A DNA stretch of 64,000 nucleotides from Sphingomonas lycopersici (lineage in GTDB: Bacteria > Pseudomonadota > Alphaproteobacteria > Sphingomonadales > Sphingomonadaceae): positions 62,001 through 126,000 of the forward strand of contig NZ_JANFAU010000002.1 of the NCBI RefSeq assembly GCF_026130605.1. The letters run 5' to 3'. The translations under genes and the position numbers were made by a program. A model generated the notes under the pieces. That model was not told where the DNA came from, searched no databases, and saw only the letters and a list, made by a program, of their open reading frames with translations. Below, one piece after another: positions 17,491 through 26,635 of this stretch (within the stretch, counting starts at the first letter, position 1; the number at the start of each line of letters is the position of its first letter).

Positions 17491-19082
17491 GGCTTGCCTT
17501 CCTGGCCGTTGCGCTCGCCGCATCGCCGGCGGCGGCGGATACGCGCTATCTCATCCCCTATGTCGAGGTGGGGCAGGCGATCGGCGCCGATCTTTCCAGC
17601 GACGATGTCGTCACCTGGACCCAGCTTGCGGCGGGGATCGATGCCGGCGTGTCGGGGCGGCGCGCCGAGGGGCAGATCAGCGCGCGTTACGAGCGGCGCA
17701 TTCCCTGGGGCGGCGATCTCGTCGATCAGGACATGCTGTCGGGCCTCGCGCGCGGCTCGATCAAGCTCACCCCGGCCCTGTCGTTCGACGCCGGCGCGCT
17801 AGCGACCCGCACCCGGGCGGATATCCGCGGCGCGGCGCCGGGGCTGTACAGCAGCGACCCGGCCAATATTTCAAATGTATATTCGATCTATCTCGGGCCG
17901 CAACTGAGCACGGCGGTCGGGCCAGCGCAGCTGACCGCCACCTATCGCTTCGGTTATACGAAGGTCGATGCCCCCGCCTTTACCGGTATCGCGCCGGGCG
18001 CGCCGCGGCTCGATTATTTCGATCAGTCGACCAGCCATCTCGCAACGGCTTCGATCGGGACGCGGGCGGGGGCGATCGCGCCGTTCGGCATCACGCTGAG
18101 CGGCGCGATAGAGCGCGATTCCGCCACCGAGCTGTCGCAGCGTTACGAGGGTGAATTCGGCCGCGTCGACGTGGTGCAGCCGATCAGCCGCACGGTCGCG
18201 ATCCGCGGCGGGGTCGGCTATGAGAAGATCAAGGCCACCCAGCGCGACGCATTGCTCGACGGCAACGGCGCCCCGGTGCTCGATGGCAACGGACGCTTCG
18301 TCACCGACCCCAATTCGCCGCGCCGCATCGCCTATAATACCGACGGGCTGATCTACGACGCGGGGGTGATCTGGCGCCCGTCGCCGCGGCTCGAGCTGCA
18401 GGCGAACGCGGGCTATCGCTATGGCGGCGAGACCTATTTTGGCTCGCTCTCGTGGCGCCTGACCCCCAACAGCGCGATCCGCGCGGTGGTCTACGACGGG
18501 GTGAGCACCTTCGGCCGCCAGCTCCGCGACGGGCTCGCCGGGCTGCCCACCGCCTTTGATACCGGCGGCGGCGGCGCGTTCGGGCAGCAATTCGCCGGCT
18601 GCGTCTTCGCCTCGCAACCCGCGACCGGCGGGGCGGGCGGATGCCTCAACAGCGCGTTCCAGTCGATCACCACCGCCACCTATCGCGCGCGCGGGGTCGA
18701 CGTGGTCTACAGCCGCACCGCCGGGCTCACCCGGCTCGGCTTCGGCTTCGGCTATGCCAATCGCAAGCTCTATGCGCCGCCGGCCGCGCCGGGGATCACG
18801 CTGTTCGGCGTGATCGACGAAAGCTATTACGCACAGATCTTCTACGCCCGCGCGCTCAGCCGCAATTCGGAGGTCGATGCCAATCTGTTCGTGAATTATT
18901 ACGACAGCGGCGTGCCGGGGATGCAGGGCGTGCTCGGCGCGGGCGCGACCGGCAGCTACCAGCATCGCTTCGGCCGGCTCGGCACGATCGCGTCGCTCGG
19001 CATTTACACCTATGACCAGCGCGGTTTCGACAGCATCTGGTCGCTCCAGGGGCTGCTCGCGGCGAGGTATGAATTCCGATGA
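17487..19082 (+). CDS. XrtA-system outer-membrane beta-barrel protein (TIGR03016 type)
   Basis: This 531-residue protein has a signal peptide (cleavage after about residue 18, SPAAA-D) and then a long stretch of alternating hydrophobic and polar residues with many aromatic-ended strands, finishing with an aromatic-charged ARYEFR C-terminus typical of outer-membrane barrels. It fits the uncharacterised family found in this position in XrtA loci (TIGR03016). The start overlaps the kinase stop (ATGA). By position it may be an outer-membrane partner in secretion of the polymer, but the exact role is unknown. Confidence 0.83.
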   Translation: MRLAFLAVALAASPAAADTRYLIPYVEVGQAIGADLSSDDVVTWTQLAAGIDAGVSGRRAEGQISARYERRIPWGGDLVDQDMLSGLARGSIKLTPALSFDAGALATRTRADIRGAAPGLYSSDPANISNVYSIYLGPQLSTAVGPAQLTATYRFGYTKVDAPAFTGIAPGAPRLDYFDQSTSHLATASIGTRAGAIAPFGITLSGAIERDSATELSQRYEGEFGRVDVVQPISRTVAIRGGVGYEKIKATQRDALLDGNGAPVLDGNGRFVTDPNSPRRIAYNTDGLIYDAGVIWRPSPRLELQANAGYRYGGETYFGSLSWRLTPNSAIRAVVYDGVSTFGRQLRDGLAGLPTAFDTGGGGAFGQQFAGCVFASQPATGGAGGCLNSAFQSITTATYRARGVDVVYSRTAGLTRLGFGFGYANRKLYAPPAAPGITLFGVIDESYYAQIFYARALSRNSEVDANLFVNYYDSGVPGMQGVLGAGATGSYQHRFGRLGTIASLGIYTYDQRGFDSIWSLQGLLAARYEFR

Positions 19083-19118
19083 TCGCCCGGCACCCCGACA
19101 AGCAAGGAACATCGTGAG

Positions 19119-20135
19119 ATGTACGAGGATCATTTCGGCCTCAGCGAGCGGCCGTTCCAGCTCACTCCCGATCCCAAATATTGGTTCGACAGCGCCACGC
19201 ATCGCAAGGCGATGGCCTATCTCGGCTATGGGCTGGCGCAGGGCGAGGGGTTCATCGTCATCACCGGCGATATCGGCGCGGGCAAGACGACGCTGGTCGG
19301 GCATCTGACCGCGCGGATCGATCCCGCGAACCTGCGGGTGATCTCCCTGGTATCGAGCGCGATCGAGGCGGACGATCTGCTTCGCGTCGTCGCGAACGGG
19401 TTGGGGGTGAGCGACGTGCCGCGCAACAAGGCGGATCTGCTCGCCGCGATCGAGCGCGGGCTCAATGCGGTCGCGCGCACCGGGCGGCGCACCCTGCTGA
19501 TCGTCGACGAGGCGCAGGCGCTGCCGCTCCCCGCATTGGAGGAGCTGCGCATGCTCTCCAATTTCCAGGCGGGCGGGAAGGCGCTGCTGCAGATTTTCCT
19601 GCTCGGCCAGCCCGAGTTCCGCGAACGGCTCCACGGCTCCTATTCGCTCGAGCAATTGCGCCAGCGGGTCATCGCGCTCCACCATCTCGAACCGATGGGC
19701 GAGGAGGAAGTCGCCGACTATATCGGCCACCGGCTGCAGGTCGCGGGGTGGCAGGGGCAGCCCGATTTCGCCGAGGATGCCTTCCCCTTGCTCTATCGCG
19801 CGACCGATGGCGTGCCGCGCCGGGTGAACCAGCTGATGGGGCGGGTGATGCTTCATGCCGCGATCGCGGGGACGACGCTGATCGACGCGGCATTGATCGA
19901 GGAAGTCCAGGCCGATGCCGCGCGCGATCTGCCCAGCGCCTCGACCCCGCCGACGGGGTCGGCGACGATCGCCGACGAGGGCATCCTCGCCGAGCGTATC
20001 GCCGCGCTGGAGGCGCGGATCGCCGAGCAGGACGCCGCGTTGCGCCGCGTGCTGACCTTGCTGGTCGACTGGGTGGAGAATGAGCCGGCCCCTCTTGCAT
20101 CGCGGCTGGAGGCGGTGCGCGGCGCGGCGGCCTGA
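19119..20135 (+). CDS. XrtA/PEP-CTERM system-associated ATPase (ExeA-like)
   Basis: An AAA ATPase of 338 residues of the type found in XrtA loci (TIGR03015), related to the general-secretion ATPase ExeA/GspA. It opens with MYEDHFGLSERPFQLTPDP, has Walker A GDIGAGKTTL (about 46-55) and Walker B TLLIVDEAQAL, and ends with a predicted coiled coil (about 285-310). It probably works at the inner membrane as a regulatory or assembly ATPase. A 36-base gap with an AAGGAA ribosome site separates it from the barrel gene; two bases separate it from the deacetylase gene. Confidence 0.92.
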   Translation: MYEDHFGLSERPFQLTPDPKYWFDSATHRKAMAYLGYGLAQGEGFIVITGDIGAGKTTLVGHLTARIDPANLRVISLVSSAIEADDLLRVVANGLGVSDVPRNKADLLAAIERGLNAVARTGRRTLLIVDEAQALPLPALEELRMLSNFQAGGKALLQIFLLGQPEFRERLHGSYSLEQLRQRVIALHHLEPMGEEEVADYIGHRLQVAGWQGQPDFAEDAFPLLYRATDGVPRRVNQLMGRVMLHAAIAGTTLIDAALIEEVQADAARDLPSASTPPTGSATIADEGILAERIAALEARIAEQDAALRRVLTLLVDWVENEPAPLASRLEAVRGAAA

Positions 20136-20137
20136 AC

Positions 20138-20977
20138 ATGGGCGTGGTCAACGGCCTGTCGGTCGATATCGAGGAATGGTTTCAGGTCGGCGCGTTTGAG
20201 CGGACGATCGCGCGTGCGGATTGGGAGGCGCTCGAATCGCGGGTCGCCTCCAATACTGCGACGGTGCTCGATCTGTTCGCCGAGACGGGGGTGAAGGCGA
20301 CCTTCTTCACGCTCGGCTGGGTCGCGCAGCGCCAGCCCGCGCTGATCCGTCGCATCGTCGCCGAAGGGCATGAGATCGCGAGCCACGGCTGGGATCATGC
20401 GCGCGTCTTCACGCTCGACGCGGCGCGCTTTCGCGACGATCTGCGCCGGACCCGCGCCGCGCTGGAGGATGCCGGCGGCGTGAAGGTCACCGGCTATCGC
20501 GCGCCGAGCTTCTCGATCGACGCGCGCACCCCCTGGGCGCATCAGGTGCTGGCGGAGGAAGGCTATACCTATTCGTCGAGCGTCGCCCCGATCGCGCACG
20601 ATCACTACGGCTGGCGTGAAAGCCCGCGTTATGCGTGGCGCCCGTTGCGCGACGCGCCGCTGATCGAGCTGCCGGTGACGGTGGCCGAACTGGCCGGGCG
20701 GCGGCTGGCGACCGGGGGCGGCTTTTTCCGCTTGCTGCCGGGCGCCTTGACCGATTTCGCGGTGCGACAGGTCAATCGTGCCGGGCAGCCGGCGATCTTC
20801 TATTTCCATCCGTGGGAGGTCGATCCCGATCAGCCGCGCGTCGCCGAAGCGCCGTTGCGCTCGCGGGTGCGGCATTACAGCCGGCTCGGCGCGATGGCGG
20901 GGAAACTGCGCGGGCTGGTCCAGCGGCATCATTGGGGGCGGGTCGACGCGATCGCCGCGCGCGAGACGACGCCATGA
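20138..20977 (+). CDS. XrtA-system polysaccharide deacetylase
   Basis: This 279-residue member of the NodB/carbohydrate esterase 4 family is of the XrtA type (TIGR03006), with N-terminal LSVDIEEWFQV holding the catalytic Asp and the metal-binding EIASHGWDH motif. FYFHPWEVDPDQPR near residue 225 is the second His-containing motif. It should remove N-acetyl groups from sugars of the exopolysaccharide. No signal peptide is seen, so it may act on the cytosolic or membrane-attached intermediate. It overlaps the FemAB gene by 4 bases. Confidence 0.92.
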   Translation: MGVVNGLSVDIEEWFQVGAFERTIARADWEALESRVASNTATVLDLFAETGVKATFFTLGWVAQRQPALIRRIVAEGHEIASHGWDHARVFTLDAARFRDDLRRTRAALEDAGGVKVTGYRAPSFSIDARTPWAHQVLAEEGYTYSSSVAPIAHDHYGWRESPRYAWRPLRDAPLIELPVTVAELAGRRLATGGGFFRLLPGALTDFAVRQVNRAGQPAIFYFHPWEVDPDQPRVAEAPLRSRVRHYSRLGAMAGKLRGLVQRHHWGRVDAIAARETTP

Positions 20978-21975
20978 CGTTCGCCGTGCGGAAGGCGACC
21001 GCCGCCGACGACGCGGCGATCACCGCGTTCGTCCGCGCGCAACCGGCGGCGACCCCCTTCCACCTCCCCGCGTGGAGCCGCGCGATCGAACGCGGCTGCC
21101 GGCAGCGCGCGCATTATCTGATCGCCGAGCGCGACGGCGCGATCGCGGGGGTGCTCCCGCTGACCGAGATGCGCTCGCCCTTGTTCGGCAATGCCTTGGT
21201 CTCGGCGGGTTTCGCGGTCGACGGCGGGGTGCTGGGCGAGGGCGGGGAGGCGCTGGTCGCCGCCGCGTGTGCGCTCGGGCTGCCGTCGATCGAATTGCGC
21301 GGCGGCGCCGCGCCGGTGGGCTGGGCGGTCGACGATACGACCTATCTCGGCTTCGTGCGGCCGCTGGCGGCCGACGATGAGGCCGAACTGGCGGCGATCC
21401 CGCGCAAGCAGCGCGCTGAAATGCGCAAGGCGTTGGCGAACGAGCTGGAGGTGGTGACCGGCGGCGCCGAGCGCGCGGGCGAACATTATGTGGTCTATGC
21501 CGAATCGGTGCGCAATCTCGGCACCCCGGTGTTTCCCCGTGCCCTGTTTCGCGCGGTGCTGGAGACAATGGACGCCGATGTGCTGACCGTGCGGCATCAG
21601 GGACGCGCGGTGGCGAGCGTGCTCAGCCTCTATTTCAACGACATCGTTTACCCTTATTGGGGCGGCGGGACCGCGGCGGCGCGGGGGTTGCGCGCCAACG
21701 ACCGGATGTATTTCGCGTTGATGAGCCACGCCCGCGCGCGCGGCTGCACCGCCTTCGATTTCGGCCGGTCGAAGGCGGGGACGGGCGCGGCGGCGTTCAA
21801 GAAGAATTGGGGATTCGAGGGCGTGCCGCTCGCTTATGCCAAATGGAGCGAAGGCGCGGCGCGCGAGATCAACCCGCTCAACCCGAAATATGCGCTAATG
21901 GTGCGCACGTGGCAGCGGCTGCCGCTGCCGCTCGCCAATCTCCTCGGCCCGTGGATCAGCCGGGGGCTCGGGTGA
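20974..21975 (+). CDS. FemAB family XrtA/PEP-CTERM system-associated protein
   Basis: A 333-residue protein of the GNAT-fold FemAB family in the XrtA-specific branch (TIGR03019). Typical segments are PAATPFHLPAWSRAIE near the N-terminus, RKQRAEMRKALANE in the middle and CTAFDFGRSKAGTGAAAFKK near residue 265. FemAB proteins transfer aminoacyl groups from aminoacyl-tRNA; here an aminoacyl or acyl transfer to the polymer or to a sugar intermediate is likely but unproven. The start is the ATG overlapping the deacetylase stop; the stop overlaps the GTG of the next gene. Confidence 0.9.
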   Translation: MTFAVRKATAADDAAITAFVRAQPAATPFHLPAWSRAIERGCRQRAHYLIAERDGAIAGVLPLTEMRSPLFGNALVSAGFAVDGGVLGEGGEALVAAACALGLPSIELRGGAAPVGWAVDDTTYLGFVRPLAADDEAELAAIPRKQRAEMRKALANELEVVTGGAERAGEHYVVYAESVRNLGTPVFPRALFRAVLETMDADVLTVRHQGRAVASVLSLYFNDIVYPYWGGGTAAARGLRANDRMYFALMSHARARGCTAFDFGRSKAGTGAAAFKKNWGFEGVPLAYAKWSEGAAREINPLNPKYALMVRTWQRLPLPLANLLGPWISRGLG

Positions 21976-23114
21976 AGGAAATCCTGTTCCTCGCGCATCG
22001 TGCGCCCTTTCCGCCCGATCGCGGGGACAAGATCCGCAGTTTCCATATCCTGCGGCATCTCGCGACGCGCGCGCGTGTGCATCTCGTCGCCTTTGCCGAC
22101 GATCCGCGCGATCTTCGCCCGGCGGCCGAGTATCGCGCGCTGGTCGACGAATGCGTGATCGTCCCGCGCACCAAATCGCGCCTGCGCGCGGCGCTGGAGG
22201 CGCTGGCGACCGCGCAGCCGCTGTCGGTGACGGCCTTCGCGCATCGCGGGGTCGAGCGCGCGGTGCGCGATATCCTCGCGCGGCGGCCGATCGAGGCGAT
22301 CTACGTCTATTCGGGGCAGATGGCGCAATATCTGCCGGTCGCCGGGCCGCGCACGATTATGGATTTTGTCGATCTCGATTCGGCCAAGTTCGCGGCTTAT
22401 GCCGAAGACGCGCAGGGCATCACCCGCTGGATGATGCAGCGCGAGGCGCGGATGCTCGCCGCCTTCGAGCGCGAGGTGGCCGGGCGGGTCGATGCCAGCC
22501 TGTTCGTGAGCGAGGCGGAGGCCCGGCTGCTTCCCGGCAGCATCGCGATAGAGAACGGGATCGATACCGCGCATTACGACCCGACGGCCGCGCATGTCCC
22601 GGTGGTGGGGCAGGGGCCGCTCGTCGTGTTCACCGGGCAGATGGATTATCGCCCCAATATCGATGCGGTGACGTGGTTCGCGCGCGATCTGCTGCCGCAG
22701 ATCCCGGGGGTGCGCTTCGCGATCGTCGGCCGCGCGCCGAGCGCCGAGGTGCGCGCATTGGCGGGCGAGCGGGTGATCGTCACCGGCGAGGTCGCCGATG
22801 TGCGCGGCTGGCTCAAGGCGGCATCGGTGGTGGTCGCGCCGCTCAAGCTCGCGCGCGGCATCCAGAACAAGGTGCTGGAGGCGATGGCTATGGCGCGGCC
22901 GGTAGTCGCTTCGGTGGCAGCGGCGGAAGGGATCGATCACCGCGGCACGATCCGCGTCGCGCGTGACGGTGCGGATTTCGTCGCGTCGGTCAATGCGTTG
23001 CTCGCCGATCCGGTTGCCGCGGCGGCGCTCGGCAAGGCGGCGCGCGCGCAGGCGATCGCGCGTTACGATTGGGCCGCGGCGCTCGCCCCGCTCGATCCGC
23101 TGATCGGCCTGTGA
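21972..23114 (+). CDS. glycosyltransferase of the XrtA locus (TIGR03087 type, GT4)
   Basis: This 380-residue GT-B glycosyltransferase is recognised by LFLAHRAPFPPDRGDKIRS at the start, MDFVDLDSAKFAAYA in the middle and the C-terminal donor-binding region VVAPLKLARGIQNKVLEAMA. It should add one sugar to the lipid-linked repeat unit. It is the only evident glycosyltransferase in the locus, so other transferases must lie outside the window. The start is GTG, overlapping the previous stop as GTGA, and its own stop overlaps the xrtA GTG in the same way. Confidence 0.91.
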   Translation: MKEILFLAHRAPFPPDRGDKIRSFHILRHLATRARVHLVAFADDPRDLRPAAEYRALVDECVIVPRTKSRLRAALEALATAQPLSVTAFAHRGVERAVRDILARRPIEAIYVYSGQMAQYLPVAGPRTIMDFVDLDSAKFAAYAEDAQGITRWMMQREARMLAAFEREVAGRVDASLFVSEAEARLLPGSIAIENGIDTAHYDPTAAHVPVVGQGPLVVFTGQMDYRPNIDAVTWFARDLLPQIPGVRFAIVGRAPSAEVRALAGERVIVTGEVADVRGWLKAASVVVAPLKLARGIQNKVLEAMAMARPVVASVAAAEGIDHRGTIRVARDGADFVASVNALLADPVAAAALGKAARAQAIARYDWAAALAPLDPLIGL

Positions 23115-24622
23115 CGATCGCGCTGGCGGTTGCGCGCCCGACGGCGGCGGCATGGCGGCAGGCGCTGGTCGCGCTTGCGCTGGTGGCGGCGGCGCTGCTG
23201 ATCGCCTTCCACCGCGATCTCGCCGCCATGGCGCATATCTGGTGGACCAGCACCACTTTCGGTCATTGCCTCTTCATCGCCCCAGTCCTCACCTGGCTGG
23301 TGTGGATCAGGCGGCGCGAACTGGCGCGATTGCGGCCCGAGGGGTGGTGGCCGGGAATCGCGATCGTCGCGGCGGGCGGGTTCGGCTGGCTGGTCGGCGA
23401 TGCGGCGGGGGTGGCGTTCGCGCGCCAGCTCGGGCTGGTGATGATGTTGCAGGGCGCGGTGGTAACCCTGCTCGGCGCCAATGTCGCGCGCGGGCTCATG
23501 TTTCCGCTCTGCTATGCCGTATTCCTCGTCCCGTTCGGCGATATGCTCGAGCCGCCGTTGCAGCAGGTGACGGTCGCGATCGTCCTGCCGCTGCTTCATC
23601 TGGCCGGCGTGCCGGCGGCGGTGGACGGGGTGCTGATCCACGCCGGACGCTATTATTTCGAGGTGGCGGAGGCGTGCTCGGGCGCGAAATTCGTCATCGC
23701 GATGCTGGCCTATGGCGTGCTGGTCGCCAATCTGTGCTTCACGTCGTGGCGCCGGCGCGCGTTGTTCATGCTCGTCTGCCTGGTCGTCCCGGTGCTCGCC
23801 AACGGGGTGCGCGCGTTCGGGACGATCTATGCCGCGCATCTCACCTCGGTCGAACGGGCGACCGGTTTCGACCATATCGTCTACGGCTGGTTGTTCTTCG
23901 GGCTGATCATGGCGCTGGTGATGGCGATCGGCTGGCGCTGGTTCGATCGCGCACCCGATGCGCGCGCGTTCGACCCTGCGACGCTCTCCACCCCGCTCAA
24001 ACATCGCATCGCGCTCGCCCCGGCCGCGGCACTGGTGCTGCTCACGGCGGGGCTGTTCGCCGGGTGGAGCGCCGCAATCGCCGCGCGCACCGCGATTTTG
24101 CCGGCGCAGATCGATCTGCCCGCGGTGCCGGGCTGGCGGCGCGCGCCGCTCAGCACCCGTGCGCCGTGGCAGCCTTATTACCCCGGCGCGGATCATTATC
24201 TGTTCGGGCGCTACACCGATCGCAATGGCGCAGCGGCGGATTTGGCGATCGCGGTCTTTGCCAGCCAGCGTGAGGGGAAGAAGCTGGCAGCGTTCGGCAC
24301 CGGCGCGCTGCGCGAAGGCGATGTGTGGGTGCGGGTCGCCGATGTGCCCGGTTTCGCCGGAGGACGCGCGATGCGGATGACCGCCCCCGGCCCGGTGGAG
24401 CGCATCGTGGCGACATGGTATCGCGCGGGCGGCATGGTTACCGGAGACGACAGGATCGTGAAGCTCGCGACATTGAAGGCCCGCATGTTGGGCGGCGATC
24501 AGGCGGCGGTGGCGATCCATATCTCGGCGGAGGGCGCGGCGGCGCGGCGGACGATCCAGAATTTCCTCGACGCCCTCGGTCCGATCGACCGCGTGGCGGA
24601 CGATGTGGCGGCGCCGCGCTGA
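23111..24622 (+). CDS. xrtA: exosortase A with C-terminal EpsI domain
   Basis: XrtA is a multi-pass inner-membrane cysteine transpeptidase that cleaves PEP-CTERM tails and sorts the proteins. The 503 residues comprise about eight membrane helices (1-285) with the catalytic triad Cys189 in EACSGAKF, Arg234 in NGVRAFG and His255 in GFDHIVYGW. An EpsI-type periplasmic domain follows (about 300-490; LPGW-like AVPGWRRAP, YTDRNGAAADLAIAVF). Fusion of the two is normal for XrtA. The GTG start overlaps the glycosyltransferase stop, and the stop shares one base with the amidotransferase ATG (TGATG). A substrate candidate lies just downstream at 26636-27301. Confidence 0.96.
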   Translation: MTIALAVARPTAAAWRQALVALALVAAALLIAFHRDLAAMAHIWWTSTTFGHCLFIAPVLTWLVWIRRRELARLRPEGWWPGIAIVAAGGFGWLVGDAAGVAFARQLGLVMMLQGAVVTLLGANVARGLMFPLCYAVFLVPFGDMLEPPLQQVTVAIVLPLLHLAGVPAAVDGVLIHAGRYYFEVAEACSGAKFVIAMLAYGVLVANLCFTSWRRRALFMLVCLVVPVLANGVRAFGTIYAAHLTSVERATGFDHIVYGWLFFGLIMALVMAIGWRWFDRAPDARAFDPATLSTPLKHRIALAPAAALVLLTAGLFAGWSAAIAARTAILPAQIDLPAVPGWRRAPLSTRAPWQPYYPGADHYLFGRYTDRNGAAADLAIAVFASQREGKKLAAFGTGALREGDVWVRVADVPGFAGGRAMRMTAPGPVERIVATWYRAGGMVTGDDRIVKLATLKARMLGGDQAAVAIHISAEGAAARRTIQNFLDALGPIDRVADDVAAPR

Positions 24623-26514
24623 TGTGCGGCATCGCCGGGCTTTACTATCCGGGAACGCCCAAGCCGGTCGATCCGGCGCGGGTGCGCGCGATGGCCGATG
24701 CGATGGCGCATCGCGGGCCGGACGGATCGGGGGTGTGGACCGCGCCCGGCGTCGGGCTCGGGCATCGTCGGCTGTCGATCATCGACGTCGCCGGGTCGCC
24801 GCAGCCGATGGCGAGTGCAGACGGCGCGCTGACGATCGTGTTCAACGGCGAAATCTATAATTTCCAGGCGCTGCGGCGCGAGTTGGTGGCGCGCGGCTGG
24901 GCATTCCGCACCGAGGGGGATACCGAGGTGCTGCTCGCCGGCTGGTCGACCTGGGGGCCGGCAATGCTCGACCGGCTGGTCGGGATGTTCGCCTTCGCGA
25001 TCCACGATGCGCGCGCCAACACCTTGTTCCTCGCGCGCGATCGGCTGGGGGTGAAGCCGCTCTATTATGTCTCGCTCGCCGACGGCGCTTTCGCCTTTGC
25101 GTCGGAACTCAAGGGGCTGCTCGCCCACCCGTTGCTCCGCCGCATGCCCGACGTCACCGCGGTCGAGGATTATCTTGCCTACGGCTATGTCCCCGACGAC
25201 GCCTGTATCGTCGCGGGGGTGAAAAAGCTGCCGGCGGGGCATTTCCTGCTAATCGAGCGCGGCCGGCCGATCCCTGCGCCGCGATCGTGGTGGGATATCT
25301 CTTTCGCTGATCGCGCCCCCGGCAGCACCGCCGTGCTGGAGGAGGAATTGCTCGCCCATATGCGCGAGGGCGTGCGCTCGCGGATGGTGGCGGACGTGCC
25401 GCTCGGCGCGTTCCTCTCGGGCGGGGTAGACAGCTCGGCGGTGGTTGCGCTGATGGCTGAGCAATCGCCGCGCGCGGTCAAGACGTGCACGATCGGTTTC
25501 ACCGTCGCCGATTACGACGAGCGACGCCATGCCGCCGTGGTTGCCGAGCGCTTCGCCACCGCGCATCGCGAGCGGGTGGTCGACGCCGAGGATTTCGCGC
25601 TGATCGATACGCTCGTCCACGCCTTCGACGAACCGTTCGCCGATGCCTCGGCGCTCGCGACCTGGCAGGTCTGCGCGCTGGCGCGCGAGCAAGTGACGGT
25701 CGCGCTGACCGGCGACGGCGCCGACGAAGCGCTCGCCGGCTATCGCCGCTATCGCTTCCACGCCGCGGAGGAACGCGCGCGCGGGCTGCTGCCCGCCGGG
25801 CTGCGCACGCGGGTGTTCGGGACGCTGGGGCGCGTTTACCCCAAGGCCGATTGGGCGCCGCGGCCGTTGCGCGCCAAGACGACCCTGCTCGCGCTCGCCG
25901 CGGACGGGGCGGAGGCCTATGCCGGTGCAGTTGGGGTGACGACGCCGGCGCTGCGTCAGTCGCTATACACCGATGCGGCGCGGCGCGCGCTTGGGGGGCA
26001 TCGCGCGGAGGATCGCTATATCGCCGCGATGCGCGATGCGCCCGCGCGCGACGCGCTCGACCGCGCGCAATATGCCGATCTCAAGATCTGGCTGCCCGGC
26101 GATATCCTGACCAAGACCGACCGCACCAGCATGGCGGTGAGCCTCGAGGCGCGCGAGCCGTTGCTCGATCATCGGCTGGTCGAATTCGGCGCGCGCTTGC
26201 CCGCGGCGATGCGGCTGCGGCGCGGCGAGGGCAAGTGGCTGATGAAGCATGCGATGGAGCGTTATCTGCCGCGTGAGACCCTCTATCGGCCCAAAATGGG
26301 GTTCGTCACCCCGGTCAGCACCTGGTTCCGCGGCGCGCTGGCGGCACAGGGAGCGGCGCTGGCGCGCTCGCGGACGCTCGCCGGGACCGGTTGGTTCGAT
26401 CTCGACCGGCTCGCGCGGCTCGCCGAGGCGCACCGCACCGGCCGCGAGGAGCACGGCCGGACCTTGTGGCAATTCGTGATGCTCGAAAAGAGCCTCGCGC
26501 GGCTCTTCGGTTAG
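24622..26514 (+). CDS. XrtA/PEP-CTERM system amidotransferase (asparagine synthetase-like)
   Basis: A 630-residue two-domain enzyme: an N-terminal class II glutamine amidotransferase with Cys2 as nucleophile (MCGIAGLY) and HRGPDGSG, and a C-terminal asparagine synthetase domain with the ATP-binding SGGVDSS loop (about residue 270) and LTGDGADEALAGYRRY. It is of the XrtA type (TIGR03108) and is thought to amidate a carboxyl group, perhaps on a uronic acid of the polymer, rather than make asparagine. It is the last gene of the overlapping chain and is followed by a palindromic repeat. Confidence 0.93.
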   Translation: MCGIAGLYYPGTPKPVDPARVRAMADAMAHRGPDGSGVWTAPGVGLGHRRLSIIDVAGSPQPMASADGALTIVFNGEIYNFQALRRELVARGWAFRTEGDTEVLLAGWSTWGPAMLDRLVGMFAFAIHDARANTLFLARDRLGVKPLYYVSLADGAFAFASELKGLLAHPLLRRMPDVTAVEDYLAYGYVPDDACIVAGVKKLPAGHFLLIERGRPIPAPRSWWDISFADRAPGSTAVLEEELLAHMREGVRSRMVADVPLGAFLSGGVDSSAVVALMAEQSPRAVKTCTIGFTVADYDERRHAAVVAERFATAHRERVVDAEDFALIDTLVHAFDEPFADASALATWQVCALAREQVTVALTGDGADEALAGYRRYRFHAAEERARGLLPAGLRTRVFGTLGRVYPKADWAPRPLRAKTTLLALAADGAEAYAGAVGVTTPALRQSLYTDAARRALGGHRAEDRYIAAMRDAPARDALDRAQYADLKIWLPGDILTKTDRTSMAVSLEAREPLLDHRLVEFGARLPAAMRLRRGEGKWLMKHAMERYLPRETLYRPKMGFVTPVSTWFRGALAAQGAALARSRTLAGTGWFDLDRLARLAEAHRTGREEHGRTLWQFVMLEKSLARLFG

Positions 26515-26529
26515 ATCGGGATCAGCTAT

Positions 26530-26615
26530 CCCCGTTCGCCCTGAGCTTGTCGAAGGGCTGTCCTTCCTTCCGAGGAAGAAAGGGCCGGGCTTCGACAGGC
26601 TCAGCCCGAACGGGG
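26530..26615. repeat. palindromic repeat, CCGTTCGCCCTGAGC family, copy 1
   Basis: Left arm CCCCGTTCGCCCTGAGCTTG (from 26530) and right arm ending CAGGCTCAGCCCGAACGGGG (to 26615) are near reverse complements of about 29 bases each. The same element occurs at 44493-44571 and 57765-57847. It lies between the end of the XrtA operon and the convergent PEP-CTERM gene and can form a long hairpin, so it may also end transcription. Confidence 0.85.
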
Positions 26616-26635
26616 ATGATGTAATCCCGAACTAT

